Positions 52,090-61,959 of a DNA stretch of 64,000 nt are shown in pieces (the first letter of the stretch is position 1; each line of letters starts with the position of its first letter). The position numbers were made by a program, and so were the translations under genes. The notes beneath the pieces were generated by a model. It was not told where the DNA came from. It ran no database searches and saw only the letters and a program-made list of their open reading frames with translations. The DNA comes from Mayamaea pseudoterrestris (taxonomy: Eukaryota; Bacillariophyta; Bacillariophyceae; Sellaphorales; Sellaphoraceae), in assembly GCA_027923505.1 (NCBI GenBank), contig BROI01000037.1, forward strand, positions 124,001 to 188,000. Reading direction: 5' to 3'.

Positions 52090-53327
52090 CTATACCCATT
52101 CGCGAGGGTGCCTGCATGCATCAATCAAGTCGGCTTCCGGTGAACCTGGTTCTGGGTGAAAGTCGTACTCCCATCGGGCCGTTTCCGGCAAGCTCATTAG
52201 AATGGATTCGATGCGGCCGCCAGTCTTGAGTCCAAAAATGGTTCCTCGGTCGTAGACTAGGTTGAATTCTACGTAGCGACCCCGTCGCATCAATTGCCAT
52301 TGCTTCTGCTGCTCAGTGAATGGGTCATTCATGTGCTTCTGAATAATAGGACCATATGCTGGAACAACCGAATTCAATGCCTCTTCGGCAAAAGCAAAGA
52401 TCTTTTCCGGATCACGGTCGTTCAAGTCGTCAAAAAAGATTCCACCAAGTCCACGAGTCTCGTTGCGGTGCGTTATGGCAAAGTAGCGATCGGCCCATGC
52501 CTTGAACTCTGGGTAGAATTTGGAATCGTGCTTGTCGCAGACTTCCTTGTAGGTTCCATGAAAATGCTTCATGTCTTCTTCATTAACATAGGCGGGCGTA
52601 ATGTCGGTACCTCCTCCAAACCACCAAACGCCACCATCCGTCTCAAAGTAGCGATAGTTAAAATGCATTGTCGGGCAGAATGGATTCTTGGGATGCATCA
52701 CGCAAGATAGGCCGCACGCAAAGAATGGAACCTTTTCGCCAGGTGCCATGCCCTTGGCGCGATTCACGCCTCGCTCCGTCGCTGCCTGCAACGCTTCGGG
52801 AGGCATGCTTCCATATACAACCGACAAGTTGACACCAGCCTTTTCCCAAACCTTGCCGTCCTTGAGGACGCGCGACATGCCACCGCCGCCTGATGGACGT
52901 GTCCAGCAATCCTCCTGGAACTCTGCCCCTCCATCAATCTCCTGAATTGCCTTGGTAATGGCGATCTGTCCTTGGCGAAGCATCTTTTCCATCTTGCTGC
53001 GCATGGGATAATTTCCCTCGGGGCCGTCGCCTGGTTTGACGAGGGTCTCGGGAACCGAGTCAATCTTGTCGACCGTCCAGCCAAGATGGACGGGTGGCTT
53101 GTCCGTCGCAGCTTCTGTCTTGGCTTCCGTGGTGGAGAAACTGCCATGGTAAATGCGAAAGAAATGTGAGATAGGCTGTATTAAATGAAAGATAAACAGC
53201 TAGACGTCTTATTCGCTGCTTTTACTTGCACTTACAGTTCTCCTCCTCGAATGCCGAATCGAGACCGGGGCGCAAAAGCCGAGCATGATGTTGATGCCAC
53301 GGCAACGGCGGCAAGGAAGATTCTCAT
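52090..53327 (-). CDS. Coproporphyrinogen III oxidase, oxygen-dependent, plastid
   Basis: Two exons: 53327-53236 and 53140-52090, with a 95-bp intron (GTAAGT to GGCAG), phase 2. Product 380 residues. Exon 1 encodes only the leader: [15 protein letters not shown] then [10 protein letters not shown], a textbook ASAFAP plastid signal. The mature enzyme starts near [20 protein letters not shown]. The family blocks are complete: [85 protein letters not shown] and [20 protein letters not shown]. It converts coproporphyrinogen III to protoporphyrinogen IX in heme and chlorophyll synthesis (HemF type). The second exon alone would lack both the start and the target signal. Confidence 0.95.
53141..53235 (-). 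other. Intron separating the plastid leader from the mature enzyme
   Basis: 95 bp, donor GTAAGT, acceptor GGCAG. A competing acceptor (AATACAG) upstream would break the frame. The phase-2 join gives a Leu codon and a continuous family match. Confidence 0.8.
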
Positions 53328-53656
53328 ACTGCGATCGCAAGGCAGAAGCTATGAGAAATATATTGGATCTGATCAACAAAACGTCCACGTAAGCTTTAAA
53401 TGATTCTATTCCCAAATGCGAAGCAAGTGGAAAGGACAAGAGTATCGTCGCGATGATCCAAGTGATGAAGGAGGAGAAAAACGTGCAAATAATGTTGTGG
53501 ATCATCGAAGCTTCAACCGGGACTGAACGTCACGACTGCGACATGAATGTATCACAGGTCGTACCGGTTCTCATTGTGGCTCGCAAACGCTCGCGACGAC
53601 CACCATGGCCGCAAAAAAACCAGCAACATCCGTACTGTAAACATTTCCATAAGAGG
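53328..53656. promoter_or_regulatory. Divergent region between CPOX and zinc-finger genes
   Basis: About 330 bases between divergent starts, holding both promoters or the 5' UTR of the zinc-finger gene. No element is recognised by eye. Confidence 0.35.
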
Positions 53657-56560
53657 ATGCCTCGTAGGAGACAACGCAGCAGTAATGAGCTTTTAATTAG
53701 CTCTTATAATCGCCCTCGTCGAGGAGAAGCTGCAGCAGCAAGCAGCCTTGAGGATACCGATGACGATGATGATTCACACGTCTCTGACGCCGCAGCGTCA
53801 CCTGCCAACGTTGCGTTTGCTTGTCCGCACTGCAGCAAAACGTTCAAGCAGGAGCATGGTCTCAATTATCATGTTTCCAATTTTGTATGTCGGGGTGAAT
53901 TGAAACCAAAATCCGCATCCTTGACAAAGCAACGAAAGCTTTCTGCGAAGAAAAAATTAGAAAGCGACAATAACAACGAGGACGAAGCTAGCAATGACGA
54001 GCAACAAGTGGGCGGTTCGGACAATGAGAGCTCTAGCGACAAGGAAAGTTCCGACGAAAGCAATCGCAAGCGACCCGCGCGCAAGACTCGTGCTCGTGCG
54101 GTGGTTAGGAAGCGAACCAAAATTGTCAGGACATATCGCGAGGATGAATCAAGTGATTCCATTAGTGATAACGAGGCGGGAGATGATGACGAAGACGAAA
54201 ATGTGTTGTCAGTCAAGAAGGAGGTGGTTGAGGCAAGCAATACTGATAATGATGATGTCAATGGAGACGTCGACTCGGATTCGCTCCCATCCACAAGTAA
54301 GCGCAGACGTACCCCCGCCAAAGTGTCGTCACAGATTAATCTCCCCGACGACTTAAAATGTCCCCATTGCTCCAAAACCTTCAAGGTTGCCACTGGATAT
54401 CTATATCACGTTAACAACTTTGTTTGTCGCCAAGAACTGCGACCAGGTGGGCCTGTTCGCAAGGGCAAGCGCAAGGCGTCCGAACTTGCTAGCAATGACA
54501 GCAGCAGCAAATCGGATTTTAAAAGGATCCGCGGCAACCTAAGTTCTCGCACATGTCCAAAGTGCAAGCGGGTCTTTACAAGCACGCTGGGGTGCAAGTA
54601 TCATGTTGAAAAGAATGTGTGCACATCTACTGCGCGCAAAGCTGCTAGCAACGCCAACAATATTCCCCTCTCAACCCTGCAGCCTGGTCTCTTTTTTGTC
54701 ACCAAGTATGGAGTTGTAAAGGTGGTGGCTGACAATCGAGCTGTTCCGACTGCTGTCTACAGCAAGGATTATAAGCAAGAGTCCAAGAAATATTCGAATA
54801 CTCGAGCACAGTATGAAAAGCGTTTGCAGAATTTAAAATTAGCGAATACGATCCAGCATTTGGCAAAGCGAGCGAAGCTGACGGAACTGTACACAGCCCG
54901 AGAAGTGACACAGGAAGCTGTGTTCGAGACCAGCATTGGAGTAAAACATCCGATGATTTTCAAAAATAGCGGTGATTACCCACCGGCGATGGTTGTTCCT
55001 TCACGTCCACCAAATCCGTCGGAGCCGGAGGGTAGCTTTCCGGATCGGATTGTCGAGTGCGTCGTCATTCCTGATACTCGCACTCGTTTTCATGGTGACG
55101 ATGATGAGGATCTAATCCATGTGCATCCGTCGGGAAACGTTGGATGCAAAATGTTTCTGCAGCGGCGGTTACTAAACACTCCATTTAATGAGAATCAGTC
55201 TCTATTTTGCTGCCATCATTGCGGTCAAGAGTTTGCCTCCAAACCTGGAGCTAAGTATCATCTGCAGTCGGAAGTGTGCATCATTAAATCTAGGAATGCC
55301 GCGGAATCATTTAAGCATACAATGGAGTCTCTTGTCGATTCGCAAATGTGCACTGATTCTGACGAGTCCAATTCGGTTGGTCATCGAACAGCTAAGCTAG
55401 CATTAGCTTTTCCTAACATGCGCGCTTCCGGTTCAATGTTGCGTGACGCACCTGCGCCGACTCGAATTTTTACACGCAAGAAGGAGAAGTTGATCACAAA
55501 CGTATCCGTATATCCGCAAGTATATTTGGCCTTGGGCTTTCGCTTTTTGGCGCGCTCAGCTGTACCGGTCAAGCAGAGCACAATTAGCGCGTTCAAGAAA
55601 CGCACCAAGCCTCGCAAGGCAGAGCAAATCTCTGTCGATGAAGATGCAGATGATGATGTGATGGCTACTGTAGTTCTCTCAAGTGATGTACCACCTGTTG
55701 GGGCAAAGCGTTCGAAATCAAATTTGCGGAAGCCGACACCGGAAGAAGCAATGAACCCGAGGCTTGTTTTGGCTGATTTGGAGAAGCAGCTGATGTTCGA
55801 ACAAGCAAAACAGCTTGGGTCCGTATATGAATTTGTTTTCAAGTCACTCAAATTTAAAAAAGAGAAAGTAAAGCGGCGCAAGAGAGGTCGAAAAAAGGAG
55901 GCAGCCAACTTCCATGAGACGTTGAATGTCCCTCCAAAGACTGGATCGGATGAGACGCCACAATTGTCCAAGGCAAAGCCAGCCGGGTCTCTCAAGGCAA
56001 TCCAAGCGCCCCACAATCATCGCTTGCTTTCAATCGACACTGGCGTACTCGCTGTGGAAGTCGACGCAGGGAGATACCCAAGCATGAAGCGCAACAAGCC
56101 AGATCAAGAACACCATACGAGTTGCTATTTATGCAAGTCCAACGCCGAAGTTGCCCCCTTGATGGAATGTCAGTTTTGCGCTCGCAGTGTACATTGGGAA
56201 TGTATGCTCTCGCGCTACATTGTACAGGAGCCGGATACTGATTTCATGTGCAGCGAGTGCATTAACTACATTCACCATCGTCGAAAACGAGCTGAAAAAC
56301 GTAAACTCGAGAAGCTGGGACTTTTGGAGCAAGCGGAAGAAATGAGTGATCCTGCGCTATTGACAAGCGTTGTTCCTGGGCGCGAGTACGATTGTCTGCT
56401 AGCACAGGGACATCGAGTGGCAGAGCTGAGTGAACTGCTGGAGGATACGCGGAGACGCTTGTCGCAAACATTGAGCGTTGCGCAGTTGGATGAGATGAGG
56501 TTTGCGTCAATTGAATCCGCAGAGCGCGAAGCTCAAATTGTACCGATGGCGTGGGATTAG
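53657..56560 (+). CDS. C2HC zinc-finger and PHD-finger protein, probably chromatin-linked
   Basis: A 967-residue protein from the ATG at 53657 (MPRRRQRSSNELL); an in-frame ATG at 53453 would add 68 residues that read like 5' UTR. Four similar fingers of the form CxxC...H...C are present: CPHCSKTFKQEHGLNYHVSN, CPHCSKTFKVATGYLYHVNN, CPKCKRVFTSTLGCKYHVEK and CHHCGQEFASKPGAKYHLQS. Each ends in Cys, not the usual final His. Long acidic Ser-rich linkers and basic runs (KKKLE, KRKASE) separate them. Near the C terminus a PHD-like finger, SCYLCKSNAEVAPLMECQFC with HWECML then CSECI, suggests reading of histone tails. The end is a coiled coil. Nuclear regulatory role inferred from domains. Confidence 0.8.
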   Translation: MPRRRQRSSNELLISSYNRPRRGEAAAASSLEDTDDDDDSHVSDAAASPANVAFACPHCSKTFKQEHGLNYHVSNFVCRGELKPKSASLTKQRKLSAKKKLESDNNNEDEASNDEQQVGGSDNESSSDKESSDESNRKRPARKTRARAVVRKRTKIVRTYREDESSDSISDNEAGDDDEDENVLSVKKEVVEASNTDNDDVNGDVDSDSLPSTSKRRRTPAKVSSQINLPDDLKCPHCSKTFKVATGYLYHVNNFVCRQELRPGGPVRKGKRKASELASNDSSSKSDFKRIRGNLSSRTCPKCKRVFTSTLGCKYHVEKNVCTSTARKAASNANNIPLSTLQPGLFFVTKYGVVKVVADNRAVPTAVYSKDYKQESKKYSNTRAQYEKRLQNLKLANTIQHLAKRAKLTELYTAREVTQEAVFETSIGVKHPMIFKNSGDYPPAMVVPSRPPNPSEPEGSFPDRIVECVVIPDTRTRFHGDDDEDLIHVHPSGNVGCKMFLQRRLLNTPFNENQSLFCCHHCGQEFASKPGAKYHLQSEVCIIKSRNAAESFKHTMESLVDSQMCTDSDESNSVGHRTAKLALAFPNMRASGSMLRDAPAPTRIFTRKKEKLITNVSVYPQVYLALGFRFLARSAVPVKQSTISAFKKRTKPRKAEQISVDEDADDDVMATVVLSSDVPPVGAKRSKSNLRKPTPEEAMNPRLVLADLEKQLMFEQAKQLGSVYEFVFKSLKFKKEKVKRRKRGRKKEAANFHETLNVPPKTGSDETPQLSKAKPAGSLKAIQAPHNHRLLSIDTGVLAVEVDAGRYPSMKRNKPDQEHHTSCYLCKSNAEVAPLMECQFCARSVHWECMLSRYIVQEPDTDFMCSECINYIHHRRKRAEKRKLEKLGLLEQAEEMSDPALLTSVVPGREYDCLLAQGHRVAELSELLEDTRRRLSQTLSVAQLDEMRFASIESAEREAQIVPMAWD

Positions 56561-56680
56561 TAATTAAAAAATGTATGTTTTGCAGTATGTTCTACCCAGG
56601 AGAACAATTTTTTTTAAGAAAGTATAGTGGACTATAATATTTTGCCGCACTAAAGCACTATACGGCACCTCGCATTCCAC

Positions 56681-57679
56681 TCACGAATCTCGATACTCGG
56701 GCAGCAGCCGCACCAAACTTGCATTGTCCTCAAAGGCTTCCGCCATGCACAAGTCGAGAAGAAATTCAACGTGGCGCGGATGATGCCAAGGTCCATCGGT
56801 GATGTCACTTGGTGCTTTAACACCAGCAGAGTCATTCGCCAAGTTGCTCGAGTCATCAATGTTTAGTAAACGAACCTGCAGATACTGATCCTCCTCCTTG
56901 TCGTGAGTCGCTAAACGATGAATCAACTCCAATACCAACTCGTGGAACGGCACAATGCTAGGTGAAAATGCGTCATGCTCGGGAGAGTCAAGATGTTGTC
57001 GCAGCAACCGTTCGTTAAACGTTGGAGCTGGAGGCGGGGGATTGAGCTGGTGCTTGTCAATGACACTGCAGATATGAATCAGATCATTTCGAAGTTGTTC
57101 GTGCTCTACAGCATGCGCGTTTGGACCGTCAATCAATGGCTCCTTCAACGTTTCTTCCTCCTGCTCGACACGCGACGCTTCCAGCTGCTCCTTTAGCTCT
57201 TGGAGTTCCTGCAGTTGGTATTCCAAACGATGCAGTCGTTTCATCTCTCGCTCAAGTTCCTTGACAGTCAGTTCGCTGGTTTCCAGCGAATCATGATAGC
57301 TATGCACCAGCTCGCGATCAAGCTCCCGCATAATCTCGTCGTCAACGCAATTGGCACTTTGATGACTAGATTGTGATTGCTGCAGCAGCTTTTGACGCAT
57401 TCTTTCAATGCCAATCTTCCATTCGCTGTGAGGAGACGTTTGCATCAAGTGTGCTTCCGCTTGAAACATGCAATTGAGAAAAGAGTTATCAAAGCTACTC
57501 TGAGCTTCATTTACTTCATTTGATTGACATGACATTGGCGCATTAGAAGTCGTTGCAGTGTTCGACAGAAGAAGCGACTGCAAGTGCTTCCATCGCCGGT
57601 CATTTTCAGCGACTAGATTTATTAGCTCTTTCCTTTGATTCTCCTCTTTCGTTCTGCTGCTCTCGTGCTGATTGATCAT
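56681..57679 (-). CDS. Coiled-coil protein, candidate CENP-K-like kinetochore subunit
   Basis: A 332-residue protein from the ATG at 57679 (MINQHESSRTKEENQ); the longer frame upstream has no ATG in a sensible place. A long coiled coil covers ~150-205 (ETSELTVKELEREMKRLHRL; LQELKEQLEASRVEQEEETL). The C-terminal part, FHELVLELIHRLATHD, then WHHPRHVEFLLDLCMAEAFE and LVRLLPEY, resembles the end of CENP-K (PYVKI, WPPYIELLLR, RHPEDP) in spacing and hydrophobic pattern. CENP-K is part of the constitutive centromere network in animals and fungi. Sequence likeness is weak, and any other coiled-coil protein is possible. Confidence 0.55.
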   Translation of the reverse strand: MINQHESSRTKEENQRKELINLVAENDRRWKHLQSLLLSNTATTSNAPMSCQSNEVNEAQSSFDNSFLNCMFQAEAHLMQTSPHSEWKIGIERMRQKLLQQSQSSHQSANCVDDEIMRELDRELVHSYHDSLETSELTVKELEREMKRLHRLEYQLQELQELKEQLEASRVEQEEETLKEPLIDGPNAHAVEHEQLRNDLIHICSVIDKHQLNPPPPAPTFNERLLRQHLDSPEHDAFSPSIVPFHELVLELIHRLATHDKEEDQYLQVRLLNIDDSSNLANDSAGVKAPSDITDGPWHHPRHVEFLLDLCMAEAFEDNASLVRLLPEYRDS

Positions 57680-57882
57680 AATGATATGAATGTAGAGTTG
57701 GATCTTTCTTTGTGCATGATCGCTTCGATTTTGACGGTGATGGGCCTTCAAAGTATGTCGCAGCGGTTTTGATGCAAACTCCCATGCATTCGTGTGTGCC
57801 ACGTGGCCCCAGAACACGAACACGTTTTATCTCCGACCACCAACAAAATTGGCAGTCCCAGTCTCACATTATCATTTTGACC

Positions 57883-59706
57883 ATGGCCACCGCCATTGCC
57901 CTACCCCCGTCGCAAAATGTGCAGTCAATCGACTCGTACGAACAACAAGAAGAAGAAGATTGCGAGAGTTTGGAGACAGACGTAATCGTTGGGGCTGATG
58001 AGAATAACGAAGAAATGATGGAATCGATCGAAAGCAGCACCTCTTTTGCTGCTGCTGCTGCTGACACCACCACTACTACATCTATGGAGGACGCTGCTTC
58101 AGACGTTGCAATGTTGGACTCCGCGAACGATGACGCAAAAATCACAAAATTGACTGATTCCTACGCTGGCATTGAAAATTTGGGCAATACCTGCTACATG
58201 GCAGCCTCCCTCCAGTTGCTCGCCAGTCTGCAAGACTCGTTCGTCGAAGGCGTTCGTCAAACACAACGAGACAACGAATCGAATGGCGGCAGCAGCAAAC
58301 TACTGCATAGCTTCGTCAGTGTCATGGATCGCTTAAAGCAGGAAACGACGGTTCATATTGACGAATTCAAAGCCATGGTCGACGAGCAGTCGCCCCTCTT
58401 TTGTGGCTACGACCAACAGGATGCGCACGAGTTCATTACGACCCTGCTGGATTTGATTGACAATGAATGCAAAACGAAGATAACCACAAAAGAAACTGAA
58501 GCAGATAAGCAAATTGTTATGTCCGAACAAAAAGTGCAAGCCATTGTCGAACCAATGGACGAGGAACCAGATGAACAAAATGACATGCACTCGGTCAATG
58601 ACGTTGCAAATTTGTTACTGTCGAGCGATTGGTCGGACGAATCAGCCACGAAACGTTTGCGGACCGAAAAAGCGGAGGAAGTGGAGTTGGCGCAAAAAGA
58701 TGAAACGTACTGCAGCCCGTTTCCGCGGGTTCCTTCCGTCCCGTTTTCGTCACTCGATAATGATGGGATTAGTCAATTGATTTACGGGACGGCACAACAA
58801 GACTTTTTGGCAGCTTCCTTACACAATCAGACTCCTTCTTCGACACCAGCAAGTCCGCAGCAACCAAGATGCAAGCTTGTGGGAGGGCGCATGAATACCG
58901 AGGGTGTCGTGTGGAAGCCGTTGCATGCGGATGCTTCCGACCATTGCGACCAATCGTCGGATACGCCGAACCGAGTACAGCATGCGCTTCAGCACAACAT
59001 GGAGGAGCAACACCATGACACCCGCAGCTCTCAGACTGACACTACCACCACTACTGACGCAACATCTACAGCTGCATCGCCTGTCGATGACAACTTCGTC
59101 ATGACTTGTCGCATTCAGCTAACTTGCGACTCGTGCAAGTACACGCGCTTGCACAATGAAACGTACTCGCACTTGTCGCTTGAGATTGGTTGTGAAGGTA
59201 GCAGCATTGAGGACGGACTCCGCCGCTTCTTTGCGCCCGAAAAGCTCGAGTGCAAATGCGAAAAGTGCTTCGCCGACAGTGCCACGCGGAGCCTCGTGGC
59301 GACGACACTACCGAAATGCCTGCTGTTGCACTTGAAGCGATTCATTGTGGAAGTCAATCACGACTATTCATCTATATCATACCGGAAGAACCGATCAAAC
59401 GTTGCTTTTGAGGATGCACTGTCCTTTCAAGATGATTCCTTTCTGAGCGAGTACCTCGACGATAATTGCGACGGCGTCGATGAGGCACAATTATCTACAG
59501 AGTACAAGCTACGCAGCGTGATTAATCACATTGGATCGTCGGCTAGTTGCGGTCACTATACGGCTGATTGCAAGAGACTGGACCGGCACGCCGGAGATCT
59601 TGCCTGGTACCGGTTTAATGACGACCATGTCCGTGGCATATCGTCCACGACGGCCTTGGAGGAATCGCAGAGAACAGCCTATTTGCTACTGTATGAAACA
59701 GCATAA
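57883..59706 (+). CDS. Ubiquitin-specific protease (USP)
   Basis: A 607-residue enzyme from the ATG at 57883 (GACCATGG context; earlier in-frame ATGs lie in what reads as 5' UTR). The Cys box ENLGNTCYMAASLQLLAS has catalytic Cys ~104, and the His box SASCGHYTADCKRLD has catalytic His ~558, followed by WYRFNDDHV. QQDAHEFITTLLDLID is also a family block. A Zn ribbon is formed by CDSCKY and CKCEKC. An insert of ~215 low-complexity residues (Asp/Glu/Ser/Thr) lies between the Cys box and the ribbon. USPs remove ubiquitin from proteins; the family member most like this is not resolved (USP14/Ubp6-like C19). Divergent with the CENP-K-like gene, 203 bp apart. Confidence 0.9.
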   Translation: MATAIALPPSQNVQSIDSYEQQEEEDCESLETDVIVGADENNEEMMESIESSTSFAAAAADTTTTTSMEDAASDVAMLDSANDDAKITKLTDSYAGIENLGNTCYMAASLQLLASLQDSFVEGVRQTQRDNESNGGSSKLLHSFVSVMDRLKQETTVHIDEFKAMVDEQSPLFCGYDQQDAHEFITTLLDLIDNECKTKITTKETEADKQIVMSEQKVQAIVEPMDEEPDEQNDMHSVNDVANLLLSSDWSDESATKRLRTEKAEEVELAQKDETYCSPFPRVPSVPFSSLDNDGISQLIYGTAQQDFLAASLHNQTPSSTPASPQQPRCKLVGGRMNTEGVVWKPLHADASDHCDQSSDTPNRVQHALQHNMEEQHHDTRSSQTDTTTTTDATSTAASPVDDNFVMTCRIQLTCDSCKYTRLHNETYSHLSLEIGCEGSSIEDGLRRFFAPEKLECKCEKCFADSATRSLVATTLPKCLLLHLKRFIVEVNHDYSSISYRKNRSNVAFEDALSFQDDSFLSEYLDDNCDGVDEAQLSTEYKLRSVINHIGSSASCGHYTADCKRLDRHAGDLAWYRFNDDHVRGISSTTALEESQRTAYLLLYETA

Positions 59707-60074
59707 ATAACATAGTCGTCTTAGTTATAATAAAGTCAAAGCAAAAGCGGGATGACCGGGTTGCGACTGCGACTTTTACATATGTACCGATAACGTGCTT
59801 GCGCCGGGATGTACCCTTAGCGGTTAGTAATGCGGCTACGTCTACTTCCTTATTTCTGCAGCAGCATTCGCCTCTGCACTAGATAACTTGGTATAGATGC
59901 TAATTGTGTTATATGGCTGTCTCGAGAAGTCTTGTCTACCTACTGTAGGCGTCGCGGCAGCAAATCAGAGTCGCAATGGTGTCGCATGGTGTCGCACCAC
60001 AACCCACCCCGCGCCAGCAACCAAGCAAATCCACAAACAAAAACAAGAATCGGATCGCAACTGCAACAACCACC
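59707..60074. other. Intergenic region, nothing recognised
   Basis: About 370 bases between tandem plus-strand genes; likely a 3' UTR and the promoter of the MYND gene. No tRNA or repeat found. Confidence 0.35.
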
Positions 60075-61817
60075 ATGTCGACTGCAACTTCCTTTTCGTT
60101 TGGAGATTTTGTCCAGATTGCTCATGACTGCACTCATTCCCAAGCTGGACAGCGAGGTTACGTGGCGAACGAGCCGCGACGCGACGGAAGCATCGAAGTG
60201 TACGTGGACTCCTACCAAGGCAGTATTCCGACGCTGAAACCGTTGGCTTGCCACAAGGTTCCAATCAATCTGCTAAACCTTATTCGGAAATCGGATGATT
60301 CAGTACTTGTACGAGTTTGTGATTATGCTTCCGGCGAGTTTCCTCGCCTCGGCGTGGTTTCGTCCGACCCGGTAACGCGTGCAAGTGGAGGCAGCGACGA
60401 ATCACCTTACGACAAGTTGCCGCGACCTCCAGCCCAAGACTTGCCGGGACCTCACTCTGGAGACTGCAGATTCAACAATCAAAGGACGGAGACCATCTAT
60501 TGTCAAATTTACGCAGGAAAGTTTGTCTTGGAAGTCTCGCACACGTTCATCAATTTGACAAGCAACTATCAAATCAACGCCAGGCTTGCAGCCAAGGGCA
60601 CACCAAACTACTGCTTCATAGTCAGTGTTGAGTCCGACGAAGACCATCCAAAGGCCGAAAACGGCTTGCTAAAGGTCGGCATGCTGCTCTTTTACACCGA
60701 TCCAAACAATATCGGAATGGCCGGCGCCTCCTTTCAGTGGCTGGAGGAATTTTTTCTCACGGACGACCAGCAGCATCACTTGGCGTGGCGCGTGTTGCAT
60801 CTCTATCTGCGAGTCTTTGGAAATGATAACGTAGGATTGCGTAGCATGACGACCCAGTTTCTCAAGGTCGTGGACGTTTGTCGAGGCAATGGATGGTGGA
60901 AGGAAATGTTGGATGCATCGATATTGTGGTCGGACTATGTGCAGCATACGAGGCAGCCTGATGAATGTCAAGTTCAGTACTTTGGTAAGATTTGTGAAGC
61001 TTTGCAGATGAACAATCGTTTTCGGGAGGCGGCGGAACTATACGGGCAGCTAGCTAGTGATTATGGCAGCAAACTAGCCGACAAACGACAGCTTGTTGAA
61101 GCGTACATGAACCAAGGCGGCTCGTACAAGCGATGCGCCAATTTCGATGATGCTGAAGTTGCCTTGTTGAATGGATTTCGGGCACTCTTCACGTCATTTA
61201 ACCTTAACAACGCATTCACCCTCAGTCCTGCGGTGAACATCACTTTCTACGGCTTGCTGGCGCGGCATATATCCGAGTGCTACCAGTTTCGACTTGACAA
61301 TCCGGATAACTCTGAAGTAGCATTTGCGAATGAAACTTTGGTTTTGTTGCTAAGCATGTCGCAACTTGCAGGCTGTTCGATTCCGGCTTTGGACCGAGTT
61401 CCGGCAGACAAGATTGTCAAGAGTCAATTCAACGCCAAGGGAGCGGCGCGAAAGGCACTCGCGGCAGCTTTCAAGACGGACACTGTCGATGAATTTTACC
61501 AAGTACTTCGTAGTTGGAAACAGCCTGGCGCGTCTGTAGAAGTGACGGCTACAAACAAATTTAAGCAGGGTCGGGATTACACGACGGCCAAGGGCATTAA
61601 GCATGGTTCACGTGACGAGATCCGAGCCGGCGTTCGCACGGACTCCTGCTTGCCGAAGCGAAAGTGCTACTATCCAAACTGTCCGGAGGGTTACATGGCC
61701 GTGGAAAAATTGAGTCAATGCTCCAAGTGCAAAATAGCCCAGTACTGTTCGCGCGATTGTCAAGCTGCGCACTGGAAGGAGCACAAGCTATTGTGCACGG
61801 CGGCACGGCAAGGATGA
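60075..61817 (+). CDS. MYND zinc-finger protein
   Basis: A 580-residue protein from the ATG at 60075 (ACCACCATG); an ATG at 59976 would add 33 residues rich in Gln, Lys and Thr. The C terminus is a MYND finger: CYYPNCPEG, CSKCKIAQYCSRDCQ and HWKEHKLLC supply the Cys/His ligands, binding proline-rich peptides. Before it, helices at ~290-410 (LDASILWSDYVQHTRQPDEC; EALQMNNRFREAAELYGQLA; EAYMNQGGSYKRCANFDDAE) look like TPR-type repeats. The N-terminal ~60 residues (FSFGDFVQIAHDCTHSQAGQ) read like a small SH3-like or KOW fold. MYND proteins with TPRs often act as chaperone or methyltransferase adaptors, but no SET domain is present here. Confidence 0.85.
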   Translation: MSTATSFSFGDFVQIAHDCTHSQAGQRGYVANEPRRDGSIEVYVDSYQGSIPTLKPLACHKVPINLLNLIRKSDDSVLVRVCDYASGEFPRLGVVSSDPVTRASGGSDESPYDKLPRPPAQDLPGPHSGDCRFNNQRTETIYCQIYAGKFVLEVSHTFINLTSNYQINARLAAKGTPNYCFIVSVESDEDHPKAENGLLKVGMLLFYTDPNNIGMAGASFQWLEEFFLTDDQQHHLAWRVLHLYLRVFGNDNVGLRSMTTQFLKVVDVCRGNGWWKEMLDASILWSDYVQHTRQPDECQVQYFGKICEALQMNNRFREAAELYGQLASDYGSKLADKRQLVEAYMNQGGSYKRCANFDDAEVALLNGFRALFTSFNLNNAFTLSPAVNITFYGLLARHISECYQFRLDNPDNSEVAFANETLVLLLSMSQLAGCSIPALDRVPADKIVKSQFNAKGAARKALAAAFKTDTVDEFYQVLRSWKQPGASVEVTATNKFKQGRDYTTAKGIKHGSRDEIRAGVRTDSCLPKRKCYYPNCPEGYMAVEKLSQCSKCKIAQYCSRDCQAAHWKEHKLLCTAARQG

Positions 61818-61959
61818 GCAAACGAGAGATAGTCAATTAACATCATTAGTAGCGTGTTGGATACCAAACACCCGGTATTCATGCAGCTTTCCCTAGTAGT
61901 TTCCGTAGCAGAAGGCTTCACACTTTCAGCTGCTCCTGAGATATGGAATAAAATGTACT

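Noticed and set aside
53869-54393. Ser/Leu-rich antisense frame over the zinc-finger gene
   Set aside because: Composition is the complement of the acidic Ser-rich sense linker.
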